DNA of 64,000 nt, taken from positions 4,464,001-4,528,000 of the forward strand of contig NZ_CP048405.1 in assembly GCF_014084125.1 (NCBI RefSeq), written 5' to 3'. The notes beneath the pieces are model-generated. The model was given only the letters and a program-made list of their open reading frames with translations, did no database searches and was not told the DNA's origin. The position numbers and the translations under genes were made by a program. Every line of letters begins with the position of its first letter. The stretch's first letter is position 1. Of the stretch, positions 25,606 through 34,876 are shown piece after piece. Origin of the DNA: Streptacidiphilus sp. PB12-B1b. GTDB taxonomy: Bacteria > Actinomycetota > Actinomycetes > Streptomycetales > Streptomycetaceae.

Positions 25606-26196
25606 CTAGGCAGCCGGGCGGCGGCGCAGCAGGGTGTCGCCCGCGCGCTGCCACCAGTGCCGGTGCCGGGGGTGCGCCCAGCGGGCCAGCAGCCGGCCCA
25701 GCGGCAGGTAGCCAACGGCCGCGCCGAACGCGGCCAGGATGATGTCGTCCACGTCGAAGGAGCGGCCCTCCACGAAGAAGTGCTGGGCCAGCTCGACCAG
25801 CAGGATCACCGCGCTGGTGACGGCCACCACCCGCAGCAGGCCGCGCAGTCGGGGGGTGAGCACCGGCAGCAGCAGCCCGAACGGGACGCCGATGAGGATG
25901 TTGCCGCCGATCTGCTCGACCGCCTCGCGGACCGACGGCTGGTCCAGGTAGAGCCGGATGGTGGCGCCCGGGCGCAGGTTGGTGTGGGCGATGCCCACCG
26001 AGGCGGGCGAGGGCGCCAGGGTGAGCTCCAGGACCACGGCCGCGCAGGTCGCCAGGCAGAGCAGGGCGAAGGTGAAGGCCAGCGCCCGGACCAGGGCCGC
26101 CCCCACCCCCTGCCGTCTGGTCCGGTACGGGCCCTGGGCGCCCGTCCCGTCCGGGCCCGCTCCGGGGTCCTCCGCTGTCTTCGGCGCTGCTGCCAT
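25606..26196 (-). CDS. VanZ-family membrane protein
   Basis: A 196-residue integral membrane protein. After a ~35-residue hydrophilic N-terminus there are about four to five hydrophobic helices (ALAFTFALLCLATCAAVVLE; GGNILIGVPFGLLLPVL; VVAVTSAVILLVELAQHF). The VanZ signature QHFFVEGRSFDVDDIILAAFG is intact. VanZ-like proteins influence glycopeptide/teicoplanin sensitivity in some bacteria, but most actinobacterial copies have no known function. GGGGAGG precedes ATG 26196. It is monocistronic, followed by the SDR remnant. A possible stress promoter lies upstream (26260-26284). Confidence 0.87.
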   Translation of the reverse strand: MAAAPKTAEDPGAGPDGTGAQGPYRTRRQGVGAALVRALAFTFALLCLATCAAVVLELTLAPSPASVGIAHTNLRPGATIRLYLDQPSVREAVEQIGGNILIGVPFGLLLPVLTPRLRGLLRVVAVTSAVILLVELAQHFFVEGRSFDVDDIILAAFGAAVGYLPLGRLLARWAHPRHRHWWQRAGDTLLRRRPAA

Positions 26197-26259
26197 CGTT
26201 GCCTCCCCCTGCCCGGACCTGCGGCCCCTCGGCCGTGCGGGACGTCGCCCCCGGCGCGT

Positions 26260-26284
26260 GTACCCGGGTTCCGCCCCGGCACTC
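26260..26284 (-). promoter_or_regulatory. possible sigma-B-type promoter upstream of vanZ-like gene
   Basis: On the reverse strand GAGT (26284-26281), 15 nt, then GGGTAC (26265-26260) fits the streptomycete sigma-B pattern GNNT-N14-16-GGGTAY. It sits 64 nt before the start codon. The pattern is short, so a chance match is possible. Confidence 0.35.
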
Positions 26285-26403
26285 CGGCCGCCGGGCCGCG
26301 GTTCGTCCGGAACCCGTCCGAGTGGGGCGCACCGCTCGGGGCACACGCCTGCTGAGGGATCGTCACCGCATGCCCGTCCCGCATGCATGTCCGAGGAGGC
26401 ACC

Positions 26404-26667
26404 ATGCTCTGGATCGTCTGGCTCGTCATCGAGGGCCTCGTCATCGGCCTGCTGGGCAAGCTCGTCGCCCCCGGCCGGAACCCCTGTCCGCTCTGGCTGA
26501 CCATTCTGATCGGCATCGCCGGAGCCATCCTGGGCAACGTCCTGTCCAACTATCTGGGGGTGCGACACACCAGCGGCATCGACTGGATCCGGCACCTGCT
26601 GCAGATCGGCGTCGCCGCCGTGCTGGTCGCACTGGCCGCTCCGGGCTACGGCCGCCGCGCCCGGTAA
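26404..26667 (+). CDS. GlsB/YeaQ/YmgE-type stress-response membrane protein
   Basis: An 87-residue membrane protein with three predicted hydrophobic segments (LWIVWLVIEGLVIGLLGKLV; LWLTILIGIAGAILGNVL; LLQIGVAAVLVALAAPG) and the glycine-patterned helices of the transglycosylase-associated/GlsB family. GAGGAGGCACC precedes ATG 26404. Homologues are induced by envelope or general stress; the molecular role is unknown. It is divergent from the vanZ-like gene. Confidence 0.88.
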   Translation: MLWIVWLVIEGLVIGLLGKLVAPGRNPCPLWLTILIGIAGAILGNVLSNYLGVRHTSGIDWIRHLLQIGVAAVLVALAAPGYGRRAR

Positions 26668-26830
26668 CCCGTTCCCCACGGCCCCCGGGCCCGGTCATAA
26701 CGGTTCGGAACGGATCGTCCGGCGGCCCGTCGCCAGCGCTGCCGCGCTGTGGCACGCTGTGCGCGGGCGGATGCGCGAACACGCGCGCACGGACGACGTA
26801 CGGCACGGGACGACCCGGGGGCAGTGGCAC

Positions 26831-27492
26831 GTGAGCAGCAGCGAGATCTACTTCAGCAACAACTACCGCGACATGTGCGAGCAGCACGGCACCGGCGCGG
26901 GCTTCCAGTTCGAGTTCTCCTGCCAGCGGTGCCGGGACACCTGGCGCTCGGCCTTCCAGCCGTACGCCGGGGCCGGGTGGCGGGCTGGCTGGACAAGACC
27001 GCCGGGATGGCCTGGGGCGCGCTGGGCCGCAGCACCAGCGAGGCCAGCAGCGCCATCAGCGGCATGGTCGGCGCGCACTGGGGCCCGGCCAGGGACGCCG
27101 CCTTCCAGAAGGCGATCGACGAGGCCGCCGGGCACTTCAACCGGTGCGCCCGGTGCGCCACGCACGTCTGCGGGAGCTGCTGGAACCCGGCCCAGGGGCT
27201 CTGCCTGAACTGCGCGCCGGACACCGCCGCCGAGGTCGCCGCCGCCCGGCAGCGCGGGCTGAACGACATGGCCTCGCACCGGGCGTACGAGGCGGGCGAG
27301 GCCCGCGGCGCCGCGGCGGAGGTGGAGCAGCCGCAGCAGCTGGTGTGCCCGCAGTGCCGGGCCGAGACGCACGGGGCCCGGTTCTGCCCCTCCTGCGGGC
27401 ACCGGCTGGCCGCTCCGGACAGCTGCGGCTCCTGCCGCGCCGAGCTGCCGCCGGGCGCGGTCTTCTGCCCCGGCTGCGGCACCCACCGTTGA
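26831..27492 (+). CDS. multi-zinc-ribbon protein, interrupted by a 1-nt frameshift
   Basis: The protein starts at GTG 26831 (SSSEIYFSNNYRDMCEQHG) and has a first CxxC (SCQRCRDTW). The frame breaks in the G/C run at 26967-26980. The continuing frame starts VAGWLDKTAGMAWGALG and ends at 27492. With one base restored it is about 220 residues. Zinc ligands follow in order: CARC/CGSC/CLNC cluster, CPQC with CPSC, and CGSC with CPGC, giving at least three zinc-ribbon units. The N-terminal and amphipathic middle are typical of actinobacterial zinc-ribbon proteins of unknown function. No signal peptide. Monocistronic upstream of mutA. Confidence 0.8.
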
Positions 27493-27692
27493 CGCTGACG
27501 CCGTTCACGCTCCCGCCGCTGACGCTGCCGCCGGACCGCGCGGCGGACCCCGGAACGGGCCTCCCGGACGCCCCGGCGCGCGGGCCGTCCGGGGCGCGCC
27601 GGTGACACCCCGGGGGCTCGCGGGTGCAGCGAGTGCAAGGTCACATCGCGTCCGGCTGCTGACCAGCAGTCTGTCGCGCTAACTTTTGCCTC

Positions 27693-29561
27693 ATGACGGC
27701 ACTCCCCGAAGGGCTTCCCCTCGCCGCCGAGTTCCCGGACGCGAGCCGCGAGCAGTGGCAGCACCTGGTCGAAGGCGTTCTCCGCAAGTCCGGCGCCGAG
27801 GACCTCACCGGCGACCGGGCCGAGGCGGCACTCACCACCGCGCTCCAGGACGGCCTGCGCGCCCGTCCGCTGTACACGGCCGAGGACGACTCGGCGGCCG
27901 ATCCGGGCCTGCCCGGCTTCGCGCCGTTCGTGCGCGGCGGGCGGGTCCAGGGCTCCTCCACCGACGGGTGGGACGTCCGGCAGTTGCACGCCGACCCGGA
28001 TCCCAAGCGGGCCAACGAGGCGGTCCTGGCCGATCTGGAGAACGGCGTCACCTCGCTGTGGCTGGCGCTGGGCGAGGGCGGCCTGCCGGTGGCGTCCCTG
28101 CCGGACGTGCTGCGCGGCGTCTACCTGGACCTGGCGCCGGTGGTGCTGGACGCCGGGGCCGACTTCCCGGCCGCCGCCGAGCAGCTGTTCGCGCTGCACC
28201 GGGAGCGCGGCCTGGCCGCCGCGGACGCCCGGGGCAGCCTGGGCGCGGACCCGCTGGGCCTGCTGGCCCGCACCGGCCGCGCCGAGGACACCGCCGGGCT
28301 GCTGGCCGGGGCCGCCGCCCTGGCCGGGCGCTGCGAGCGGGAGCTGCCGGGGCTGCGCACGCTGACCGTGGACGCCACCGTCTACCACGCAGCCGGGGCC
28401 TCGGCCGCGCAGGAGCTGGGCTGCTCGCTGGCGACCGGCGTGGCCTACCTGCGCGAGCTGACCGCCGCCGGGCTGACGGTGCAGGCCGCCGCCCGGCAGC
28501 TGGAGTTCCGCTACGCCGCCACCGCCGACCAGTTCCTGACCATCGCCACGCTGCGCGCGGCCCGGCGGCTGTGGGCCCGGGTCTGCCAGGTCAGCGGCGT
28601 GGCCGGGGCCGACCGGGCGCAGCGGCAGCACGCGGTGACGTCCGCGGTGATGATGACCGAGCGCGACCCGTGGGTGAACATGCTGCGGACCACGCTGGCC
28701 TGCATGGCGGCCGGGGTCGGCGGCGCGGACGCGGTGACGGTGCTGCCGTTCGACGCGGCGCTGGGCCTGCCGGACGCGTTCGCCCGGCGGATCGCCCGCA
28801 ACACCCAGTCGGTGCTGCTGGAGGAGTCGCACCTGGCCCGGGTGATCGACCCGGCCGGCGGCTCCTGGTACGTGGAGCAGCTCACCGACGAGCTGGCGCA
28901 CGCTGCCTGGGCCTGGTTCCAGGAGATCGAGCGGGCCGGCGGCCAGCGGGCGGCGCTGGGCTCCGGGCTGGTCCGCGAGCGGATCGCGGAGACCTGGGCG
29001 CGGCGCGCGGACGACCTGGCGCACCGCCGGGAGCCGGTGACCGGCGTCAGCGAGTTCCCGAACCTGGCCGAGCGGCTGCCGGTGCGCGAGCCCGCCCCTG
29101 CCCCGGTCGGCGGCGGCCTGCCCCGGGTCCGCCGCTCGCAGGCGTTCGAGGCGCTGCGGGCGCGCTCGGACGCGGCGCTGGCGGACGGCGGCGAGCGGCC
29201 CCGGCTGTTCCTGGCGGCGATCGGCCCGGCGGCCGCGCACACCGGGCGGTCCTCGTTCGCGGCCAACCTGTTCCAGGCCGGCGGCATCGCCACCGTGCTC
29301 GGCGAGGGGGCCGATCCGGCGGCGCTGGCCGAGGCGTTCACTGCCTCGGGCACGGCGGTGGCCTGCGTCTGCTCCAGCGACCGGCTGTACGCCGAGCAGG
29401 GCGAGGCGGTGGTGGCGGCGCTGCGGGCGGCGGGCGCGCGGCGGGTGCTGCTGGCGGGCAGGCCCAGCGACATGCCGGGCGTGGACGGCTTCGTCTTCAC
29501 GGGCTGCGACGCGGTCGCGGTCCTCACCTCGACCCTCGACCTGATCGGAGCGGTGCGATGA
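27693..29561 (+). CDS. mutA: methylmalonyl-CoA mutase small (beta) subunit
   Basis: A 622-residue non-catalytic partner of the B12-dependent mutase that interconverts succinyl-CoA and methylmalonyl-CoA. The TIM-barrel half is recognisable ([21 protein letters not shown] cited in part; [37 protein letters not shown]). The C-terminal Rossmann domain lacks the DxHxxG cobalamin ligand, as in other small subunits. There is no Shine-Dalgarno before ATG 27693, but TAACTT lies 8-13 nt upstream, suggesting a leaderless or nearly leaderless transcript. It overlaps mutB by 4 nt (ATGA) and forms the operon mutA-mutB-meaB. Confidence 0.94.
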   Translation: MTALPEGLPLAAEFPDASREQWQHLVEGVLRKSGAEDLTGDRAEAALTTALQDGLRARPLYTAEDDSAADPGLPGFAPFVRGGRVQGSSTDGWDVRQLHADPDPKRANEAVLADLENGVTSLWLALGEGGLPVASLPDVLRGVYLDLAPVVLDAGADFPAAAEQLFALHRERGLAAADARGSLGADPLGLLARTGRAEDTAGLLAGAAALAGRCERELPGLRTLTVDATVYHAAGASAAQELGCSLATGVAYLRELTAAGLTVQAAARQLEFRYAATADQFLTIATLRAARRLWARVCQVSGVAGADRAQRQHAVTSAVMMTERDPWVNMLRTTLACMAAGVGGADAVTVLPFDAALGLPDAFARRIARNTQSVLLEESHLARVIDPAGGSWYVEQLTDELAHAAWAWFQEIERAGGQRAALGSGLVRERIAETWARRADDLAHRREPVTGVSEFPNLAERLPVREPAPAPVGGGLPRVRRSQAFEALRARSDAALADGGERPRLFLAAIGPAAAHTGRSSFAANLFQAGGIATVLGEGADPAALAEAFTASGTAVACVCSSDRLYAEQGEAVVAALRAAGARRVLLAGRPSDMPGVDGFVFTGCDAVAVLTSTLDLIGAVR

Positions 29562-31792
29562 TCCCCGACTTCTCGGAGATCCGGCTGGACGACGCCGACC
29601 CCCTGGACGCGCCGGCCGCCGACGCCGCGGCGGCGCAGGAGGCCTGGCGGCAGGCGTGGCGGCAGCAGACCGGCAAGGACGTCGCGGAGCAGGTCTGGGA
29701 GACCCCCGAGGGCATCGCCGTCAAGCCGCTGTACACCGGCGCGGACCTGGAGGGGGTGGACTTCCTGTCCACCTACCCGGGCATCGCCCCGTACCTGCGC
29801 GGCCCGTACCCGACGATGTACGTCAACCAGCCGTGGACGGTCCGCCAGTACGCGGGCTTCTCCACCGCCGAGGAGTCCAACGCGTTCTACCGCCGGAACC
29901 TGGCGGCCGGTCAGAAGGGCCTGTCGGTCGCCTTCGACCTGCCGACCCACCGCGGCTACGACAGCGACCACCCCCGGGTGACCGGCGACGTCGGCATGGC
30001 GGGGGTGGCCATCGACTCCATCTACGACATGCGGCAGCTGTTCGACGGCATCCCGCTGGACCGGATGTCGGTGTCGATGACCATGAACGGCGCGGTGCTG
30101 CCGGTGCTGGCGCTGTACATCGTCGCCGCCGAGGAGCAGGGGGTGCCGCCGGAGAAGCTGGCCGGGACCATCCAGAACGACATCCTCAAGGAGTTCATGG
30201 TCCGCAACACCTACATCTACCCGCCGCAGCACTCCATGCGGATCATCTCCGACATCTTCGCGTACACCTCGCAGAAGATGCCGCGCTACAACTCGATCTC
30301 CATCTCCGGCTACCACATCCAGGAGGCAGGGGCCACGGCCGACCTGGAGCTGGCCTACACCCTGGCGGACGGCGTCGAGTACCTGCGGGCGGGCCTGGCG
30401 GCCGGGATGGACGTGGACGCCTTCGCGCCCCGGCTGTCGTTCTTCTGGGCCATCGGCATGAACTTCTTCATGGAGGTCGCCAAGCTGCGCGCGGCCCGGC
30501 TGCTGTGGGCCAAGCTGGTCAAGGAGTTCCAGCCGAAGAACCCCAAGTCGCTGTCGCTGCGCACGCATTCGCAGACCTCGGGCTGGTCGCTGACCGCGCA
30601 GGACGTCTTCAACAACGTCACGCGGACCTGCATCGAGGCGATGGCCGCGACCCAGGGGCACACCCAGTCGCTGCACACCAACGCCCTGGACGAGGCGCTG
30701 GCGCTGCCCACCGACTTCTCCGCGCGGATCGCCCGCAACACCCAGCTGCTGCTGCAGCAGGAGTCGGGCACCTGCCGGGTGATCGACCCGTGGGGCGGCA
30801 GCGCCTACGTGGAGCGGCTGACGCACGACCTGGCCGCCCGGGCCTGGCAGCACATCCAGGAGGTCGAGGCGGCGGGCGGGATGGCCAAGGCCATCGACGC
30901 GGGCATCCCCAAGCTGCGTATCGAGGAGGCCGCGGCCCGCACCCAGGCCCGGATCGACTCCGGCCGGCAGCCGGTGATCGGCGTCAACAAGTACCGGGTG
31001 GGCACCGACGAGCAGATCGACGTGCTGAAGGTCGACAACTCCTCGGTCCGCGCCCAGCAGGTGGAGAAGCTGCGCCGGCTGCGGGCCGAGCGGGACGAGG
31101 ACGCCTGCCAGGCGGCGCTGCGGGCGCTGACCGCCTCCGCCCGCGCGGGCGCGCAGGGCGCGGGCGGCGACGGCCTGGAGGGCAACCTGCTGGCGCTGGC
31201 GGTGGACGCGGCCCGGGCCATGGCCACGGTCGGGGAGATCTCCGACGCCCTGGAGGAGGTCTACGGACGCCACGCCGGGCAGATCCGTACCATTACCGGT
31301 GTGTACCGCGAGGAGGCCGGGGCGTCCGGCGCCATGGAGCAGACCCGCGCGCTGGTCGAGGCGTTCGAGCGGGCGGAGGGCCGCCGTCCGCGCATCCTGG
31401 TCGCCAAGATGGGCCAGGACGGCCACGACCGGGGCCAGAAGGTGATCGCCACCGGCTTCGCCGACCTGGGCTTCGACGTGGACGTCGGCCCGCTGTTCCA
31501 GACCCCGGCCGAGGTGGCCCGGCAGGCGGTGGAGGCCGACGTGCACATCGTCGGCGTCTCCTCACTGGCCGCGGGTCACCTGACGCTGGTGCCCGCGCTG
31601 CGGGCCGAGCTGGCGGCGGCCGGGCGCGAGGACATCACCATCGTCGTCGGCGGGGTCATCCCCCCGCAGGACTTCGACGCCCTGTACGAGGCCGGTGCCG
31701 CCGCCGTGTTCCCGCCGGGCACGGTGATCCCCGAGGCCGCCGGGGACCTGCTGCGCAAGCTGGCCGTCGCACTCGGGCACGACGAGGCCTGA
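29558..31792 (+). CDS. mutB: methylmalonyl-CoA mutase large (catalytic) subunit
   Basis: A 744-residue adenosylcobalamin-dependent mutase subunit. The barrel domain contains the substrate-binding segments [20 protein letters not shown] and [12 protein letters not shown], and the barrel region [20 protein letters not shown]. The C-terminal B12 domain shows [15 protein letters not shown] (DxHxxG, axial His), [10 protein letters not shown] (SxL) and [10 protein letters not shown] (GG). All catalytic landmarks are present and the length is typical. It supplies methylmalonyl-CoA for polyketides or feeds propionate carbon into the TCA cycle. Translation is coupled to mutA (ATGA) and to meaB (TGATG). 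Confidence 0.97.
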   Translation: MIPDFSEIRLDDADPLDAPAADAAAAQEAWRQAWRQQTGKDVAEQVWETPEGIAVKPLYTGADLEGVDFLSTYPGIAPYLRGPYPTMYVNQPWTVRQYAGFSTAEESNAFYRRNLAAGQKGLSVAFDLPTHRGYDSDHPRVTGDVGMAGVAIDSIYDMRQLFDGIPLDRMSVSMTMNGAVLPVLALYIVAAEEQGVPPEKLAGTIQNDILKEFMVRNTYIYPPQHSMRIISDIFAYTSQKMPRYNSISISGYHIQEAGATADLELAYTLADGVEYLRAGLAAGMDVDAFAPRLSFFWAIGMNFFMEVAKLRAARLLWAKLVKEFQPKNPKSLSLRTHSQTSGWSLTAQDVFNNVTRTCIEAMAATQGHTQSLHTNALDEALALPTDFSARIARNTQLLLQQESGTCRVIDPWGGSAYVERLTHDLAARAWQHIQEVEAAGGMAKAIDAGIPKLRIEEAAARTQARIDSGRQPVIGVNKYRVGTDEQIDVLKVDNSSVRAQQVEKLRRLRAERDEDACQAALRALTASARAGAQGAGGDGLEGNLLALAVDAARAMATVGEISDALEEVYGRHAGQIRTITGVYREEAGASGAMEQTRALVEAFERAEGRRPRILVAKMGQDGHDRGQKVIATGFADLGFDVDVGPLFQTPAEVARQAVEADVHIVGVSSLAAGHLTLVPALRAELAAAGREDITIVVGGVIPPQDFDALYEAGAAAVFPPGTVIPEAAGDLLRKLAVALGHDEA

Positions 31793-32811
31793 TGCCGCGG
31801 GCCATCGACGTCGACCAGTATGCGAAGGGCGTGCTCGACGGCTCCCGCGCGTTCATCGCGCGGGCCATCACCCTCGTCGAGTCCACCCGGCCGGACCACC
31901 GCGAGCTGGCGCAGCGGCTGCTGGTGCAGCTGCTGCCGCACGCGGGCGGGGCGGTCCGGGTCGGGATCACCGGGGTGCCCGGTGTCGGCAAGTCGACTTT
32001 CATCGACGCCTTCGGCACCATGCTCACCGGCCTGGGCCACCGGGTGGCGGTGCTGGCCGTCGACCCGTCCTCCACCCGGACCGGCGGCTCCATCCTGGGC
32101 GACAAGACCCGGATGGAGCGGCTGGCCGTCGACCCGGCCGCGTTCGTCCGCCCCTCCCCCACCGCCGGGACGCTCGGCGGCGTCGCCAAGGCCACCCGGG
32201 AGAGCACGGTGGTGATGGAGGCGGCCGGCTACGACGTGGTCCTGATCGAGACCGTGGGCGTGGGCCAGTCCGAGACCACCGTCGCCGACATGGTCGACTC
32301 CTTCCTGCTGCTCACCCTGGCCCGGACCGGCGACCAACTGCAGGGCATCAAGAAGGGCGTGCTGGAGCTGGCCGACCTGGTCGCCGTCAACAAGGCCGAC
32401 GGCGACTTCGAGCAGGGCGCCCGCTCCGCCGCGCGCGAACTGGCCGGGGCGCTGCGGCTGCTGCGCGGCGCCGACTCCGCCTGGACGCCGCCGGTGCTGA
32501 CCTGCAGCGGACGCGAGGGCCTGGGCCTGGAGGAGCTCTGGGAGCGGCTCCAGCAGCACCGCCGGCTGCTGGAGGCGGACGGCTCGCTCGCCGCCAAGCG
32601 CCGCGACCAGCAGATCGGCTGGGTCTGGGCGATGGTCCACGACCAGCTGCTCTCCCGGCTGCACGGCGACCCGGGCGTCCGCCGGATCGCCCCCGGCCTG
32701 GAACGGCAGGTCCGCGAGGGCACGCTGACGGCCGCCCTGGCCGCCGAGCGCATCCTCGCGGAGTTCCAGCTGCCGCAGGGCCCGCAGCAGGAGCCGGAGC
32801 CGCTCGGCTGA
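31792..32811 (+). CDS. meaB: MeaB/ArgK-type G3E GTPase, mutase chaperone
   Basis: A 339-residue GTPase that loads and protects the cobalamin cofactor of methylmalonyl-CoA mutase. The P-loop is GVPGVGKSTF, followed by VLAVDPSS (switch/Walker B-like), GSILGDKTRMERL, VLIETVGVGQSE and the base-specificity motif VNKADGD. The C-terminal dimerization arm is present. ATG 31792 overlaps the mutB stop (TGATG), so the three genes are co-translated. The stop codon lies within a hairpin shared with the convergent ppk2 gene. Confidence 0.95.
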   Translation: MPRAIDVDQYAKGVLDGSRAFIARAITLVESTRPDHRELAQRLLVQLLPHAGGAVRVGITGVPGVGKSTFIDAFGTMLTGLGHRVAVLAVDPSSTRTGGSILGDKTRMERLAVDPAAFVRPSPTAGTLGGVAKATRESTVVMEAAGYDVVLIETVGVGQSETTVADMVDSFLLLTLARTGDQLQGIKKGVLELADLVAVNKADGDFEQGARSAARELAGALRLLRGADSAWTPPVLTCSGREGLGLEELWERLQQHRRLLEADGSLAAKRRDQQIGWVWAMVHDQLLSRLHGDPGVRRIAPGLERQVREGTLTAALAAERILAEFQLPQGPQQEPEPLG

Positions 32812-32829
32812 GCGTTGGTCAGCCGAGCG
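32801..32829. terminator. bidirectional hairpin containing both stop codons
   Basis: An 11-bp perfect stem (32801-32811 with 32819-32829, 7-nt loop) spans the meaB TGA (32809-32811) and the ppk2 TGA (32821-32819, reverse strand). It is well placed to terminate both convergent transcripts. Confidence 0.7.
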
Positions 32830-33667
32830 TGGCCGCGTGGTCCGGTACGTAGTGCTGTTCGTCGCGGGGCGGCCGCTGGTAGCCCCGCGACGGCGGCCGG
32901 GACGGGAAGGTCAGCGGCTCGACCGGGACGTCCTCGTAGGGGACGGCCGACAGCAGGTGCGCGATCATGTTGATCCTGGCCCGGCGCTTGTCCTCGCTCT
33001 CGACCACGTGCCAGCGCGCCTCGGGGATGTCGGTGTGGACGAACATCTCGTCCTTGGCCCGGGAGTAGTCCTCCCAACGGGTGATCGACTCCAGGTCCAT
33101 CGGCGAGAGCTTCCAGCGCCGCATCGGGTCGTCCCGGCGGGCAAGGAAGCGCCGCTCCTGCTCGACGTCACTGACCGAGAACCAGTACTTCAGCAGGTGG
33201 ACGCCGTCCTCGACCAGCATCCGCTCGAAGATCGGGCACTGGTGCAGGAACCGGTGGTACTCGTCCTGGGTGCAGAAGCCCATCACCCGCTCCACCCCGG
33301 CCCGGTTGTACCAGCTGCGGTCGAACAGCACGATCTCCCCGGCGGCCGGCAGGTGCTCCACGTACCGCTGGAAGTACCACTGGCCGCGCTGGCGCTCGGT
33401 GGGCGCGGGCAGCGCCGCGATCCGGGCGATGCGCGGGCTGAGGTACTCGGTGACCCGCTTGATCGCCCCGCCCTTGCCCGCGGCGTCCCGGCCCTCGAAG
33501 ACCACCACCACCCGCGCCCCGCTGGTCCGCACCCACTCCTGCAGGTTCACCAGCTCCGCCTGCAGCCGGAACAGCTCCTTCTCGTACGGCTTGCGCTTCA
33601 GCCTGGGCCCCGAGGACACCACCTCGGCGCTCACCCCCTCGCCCGACCTGTGCTGCGACTTCGCCAC
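32819..33667 (-). CDS. ppk2: polyphosphate kinase 2
   Basis: A 282-residue PPK2-family kinase that uses polyphosphate to phosphorylate nucleoside diphosphates (or monophosphates). The Walker A is FEGRDAAGKGGAIKRV, the lid and Walker B are present (EIVLFDRSWYNRAGVERV, then FLHQCPIFERMLVEDGV). KLSPMDLESITRWEDYSRAK and HTDIPEARWHVV complete the class I signature. GTG 33667 is chosen since GGAG lies upstream and the residues before it do not match the family. A single-domain class I enzyme. Monocistronic and convergent with meaB. Confidence 0.94.
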   Translation of the reverse strand: MAKSQHRSGEGVSAEVVSSGPRLKRKPYEKELFRLQAELVNLQEWVRTSGARVVVVFEGRDAAGKGGAIKRVTEYLSPRIARIAALPAPTERQRGQWYFQRYVEHLPAAGEIVLFDRSWYNRAGVERVMGFCTQDEYHRFLHQCPIFERMLVEDGVHLLKYWFSVSDVEQERRFLARRDDPMRRWKLSPMDLESITRWEDYSRAKDEMFVHTDIPEARWHVVESEDKRRARINMIAHLLSAVPYEDVPVEPLTFPSRPPSRGYQRPPRDEQHYVPDHAATLG

Positions 33668-33851
33668 CCCGGCACTCCGTTCCCGTTCGCCGACCCTCCC
33701 CGACACCCTAGGCCCGCAGGGCGGGGTGCGCCCGCCGACCGAGAACGCAGCAGCGCACCGGGGGTACCCCGATGGCGTACCGCAGGGGCGGCGGCCGGGG
33801 CCCGGCGGGCGGTGGTCGCCTGCCGGGCCCCGGGGGTGGCGCGGGACCGGG

Positions 33852-34876
33852 CTACGGCGCGTCGGCGCGGTAGCACTCGCGCAGGCGCTCCAGGGCGGCC
33901 TGGCCCGCGCCGAGGTGGTCCAGGCCGAGCAGAGCGGCGCCGGCGACCGGGGGACGTCGGTGTAGCGGGGCAGGGCCGAGGGCGCGTACTCCTTGAGCCG
34001 CGACTCGACGCCCTGGCTCAGCAGCGGGTGCCGGGTGGCCAGGATGCCGCCGCCGAGGACGACCTCCACGTCCGTCCTGGCGAGGTCGAGCCGGTCCAGG
34101 ACCGATCGGGCCATCAGGAACACCTCCTCGGCCTGGCGTTCCACCAGCCCGACCGCGACCTGGTCGCCCGCGTCGGCGGCGTCCAGCAGCACCCGGGTGA
34201 GCCCGGTGAGGTCGTCCTCGCCGATCAGGCCGAGGTGGACGGCGACCGCCACGTCGTGGATGGTCGGCCGGCCGAAGTGCTCGGCGACCCGCTCGCGCAG
34301 CTGGGTCTGCGGGCCCCGGCCGTCCTCGGCGCGCATAGCCGAGTACATGATCTCGTTGCCGAGCCAGCGCCCGCCGCCCCAGTCGCCGGTGTGGTGGCCG
34401 AGCGCCAGGAACCGGGCGGTGCGGCCGTCCGGGCTGACGCCCGCGCAGTTCACCCCGGCGCCGCAGACCACCGCGACCCCCCAGGGCCGGTGGGTGCCCG
34501 AGCGCAGCAGCGCGAAGGTGTCGTTGAGCACCTGGGACGTCTGCGACCAGGGCCGCTCGGCGAGTTCGGCGGCCAGCCGCTCCTCGTCCTCGGGCAGGTC
34601 GACGTTGGCCAGGCAGGCGGAGATGTGCCGGGCGACGGGAGCGCTCCCGTCCAGTCCGGCGAGCAGCGCCACCTGTTCGACCAGCGGCGCCAGCGTCGCG
34701 GCGCTGGGGGCGGCGGAGCCGGGGCCGCGGACGGCGGCGAGCACCGTGCCGTCCGCCGCGACCAGGGCCAGGTCGGTCTTGCTGTTTCCTCCGTCGACGG
34801 CCAGTACCGCGGGGGTCTCGGTGGGAGACGGGGTGCCCGGGGGCTGGGCCGCTCGGGCGTCGTCCTTCAGATCCAC
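33852..34876 (-). CDS. BadF/BadG-type sugar kinase (GlcNAc-kinase-like), 1-nt frameshift near C-terminus
   Basis: An ASKHA-fold kinase of the N-acetylglucosamine kinase/BadF group: phosphate-1 motif VLAVDGGNSKTDLALV, VVCGAGVNCAG, GDWGGGRWLGNEIM and VEVVLGGGILAT. The frame breaks in the CCGGGGG run at 33947-33953. One added C restores PVAGAALLGLDHLGAGQAAL and a stop at 33852, for about 341 residues. The start is GTG 34876, overlapping the GH4 stop by 10 nt, with AAGGA upstream. It ends the Opp-type importer operon and probably phosphorylates the imported sugar or its hydrolysis product. The substrate is unknown. Sequencing error is the likeliest cause of the break. Confidence 0.85.
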
